Shown: positions 63,386 to 64,000 of the stretch, piece by piece
Position numbering within the stretch: the stretch's first letter is position 1
Layout of the letters: each line of letters starts with the position of its first letter
Assembly (NCBI GenBank): GCA_019242475.1
Contig: JAFAVK010000066.1
Coordinates: 1-64,000 of the forward strand
Length of the DNA: 64,000 bases
DNA from: Acidobacteriota bacterium
GTDB lineage: Bacteria; Acidobacteriota; Blastocatellia; Pyrinomonadales; Pyrinomonadaceae
Direction of reading: 5' to 3'
Translations under genes and position numbers: made by a program
Notes under the pieces: model-generated
What the model was told of the DNA's origin: nothing
What the model saw: only the letters and a program-made list of their open reading frames with translations
Database searches by the model: none

Positions 63386-64000
63386 ATGAAGTTCGAAGAC
63401 GAGACTCAAAACCTGAAGGGGCGGATGGCGATCATCCACGCGCTGGTCATCGCCATCCTCGTCGTGCTGGGGGCGCGCCTCTACTTCCTCCAGGTCGTCC
63501 GCGGCGACTACTACGCCGAGCGCGCCGAGAACCAGCGCATCCGCCGGCTCCGCATCCCCGCCGCGCGCGGCGCCATCTTCGACCGCCACGGCAAGCTCCT
63601 CGTCGATTCGCGCTCGACCTACAACATTCTCATCGCCGGCGAGGACATGAAGGGCAAGGACTGGAACGAGCTGACCGCGCCGCTCTCCGAAGGGCTCGGG
63701 CTCGACCCCGGCCTCCTGCGCGAGCGCTTCGAAGACGCCAAGCGCCAGCCCGCCTTCGAGGAGGTGACGGTCAAGGAGGGCGCCACGAACGCCGACATCG
63801 CCTGGGTCGAGGCGCACACGCTCGAACTGCCGATGCTGCTGGTGCGCGAGCAGCCGCAGCGCCGCTACCCCGACAACGGCACGCTCGCGCACGTCCTCGG
63901 CTACGTCGGCGAGATCAGCCCCGAGCAGCTCAAGCAGCCCAGGTTCAAAGACCCGGAGGTCAACCCGCTCGTCAAAGATAACCCCTACCACCCCGGCGAC
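63386..64000 (+). CDS. mrdA: Penicillin-binding protein 2 (MrdA), N-terminal part, cut by window edge
   Basis: The frame from ATG 63386 stays open to the right edge (205 codons). It shows a short cytoplasmic start, a TM helix (IIHALVIAILVVLGARLYFL) and the PBP dimerisation-domain motif RIPAARGAIFDRHGKLLVDS, then a linker region with LAHVLGYVGEISPEQL, as in PBP2 of the elongasome. The transpeptidase domain lies beyond the window. Its place after mreD is the standard order. The annotated gene set would be expected to continue with rodA. Confidence 0.92.
   Translation, partial: MKFEDETQNLKGRMAIIHALVIAILVVLGARLYFLQVVRGDYYAERAENQRIRRLRIPAARGAIFDRHGKLLVDSRSTYNILIAGEDMKGKDWNELTAPLSEGLGLDPGLLRERFEDAKRQPAFEEVTVKEGATNADIAWVEAHTLELPMLLVREQPQRRYPDNGTLAHVLGYVGEISPEQLKQPRFKDPEVNPLVKDNPYHPGD

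Overview
The window is GC-rich, densely coding bacterial chromosome. Several traits suggest an Acidobacteriota genome of the Blastocatellia type: an ECF sigma factor paired with a Ser/Thr kinase-TolB protein, an S9 TolB/prolyl-oligopeptidase, many secreted proteins with TolB, HEAT or FecR domains, and gene junctions filled with low-complexity inverted repeats. This assignment is an inference from gene content. No rRNA or tRNA gene was recognised, and no insertion sequence or CRISPR array.

Layout. 1-5.7 kb: the start of ribA, two small membrane proteins, an iron-sulfur-type winged-helix regulator divergent from them over a perfect 15-bp palindrome, then moeA, an S9 peptidase and moaC in one run. 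5.8-13.7 kb: a ScyD/ScyE-like beta-propeller with a DUF4214 tail, the ECF sigma/kinase pair, an M50-type membrane protease, a small unknown gene and heme A synthase (ctaA). 13.8-24.3 kb: an envelope block on the minus strand (DUF1175 lipoprotein, 1642-aa alpha-2-macroglobulin, membrane protein, secreted protein, and a transpeptidase/SpoIID/metallopeptidase fusion). 24.5-30.7 kb: treS, a membrane protein, an EEP-family phosphatase or nuclease, a purine permease, a secreted protein and def. 30.8-35.4 kb: an ECF sigma/anti-sigma pair followed by two exported HEAT-repeat proteins. 35.5-39.1 kb: DUF1992, MATE exporter, msrA, a coiled-coil protein and a mug-type glycosylase.

39.1-46.8 kb is the accessory part. 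A plus-strand cassette encodes a six-TM GAF histidine kinase, a single-domain response regulator, a DUF4062 protein with a C-terminal death-like (effector-associated) domain, a four-TM protein with a matching N-terminal domain, and a small TM protein. Beside it lies a visibly AT-richer stretch with an unrecognised 576-aa protein and a broken YbaK-like fragment. I consider this cassette the best candidate for an undescribed signalling or conflict system.

46.8-64 kb: a PD-(D/E)XK nuclease-like protein, a heme-binding-domain protein, a secreted protein, PpiD, a GH2 enzyme with an altered acid/base motif, a TerC-family protein, a 13-unit array of 21-bp repeats, a FecR protein, a GAF-GGDEF protein, and mreB-mreC-mreD-mrdA (cut at the right edge).

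A window-wide theme is a set of modular inverted repeats of at least six sequence types at gene junctions. Some supply start or stop codons, and three stretches have become coding DNA for the signal anchor and interdomain linkers of the fusion enzyme at 13813-16635.
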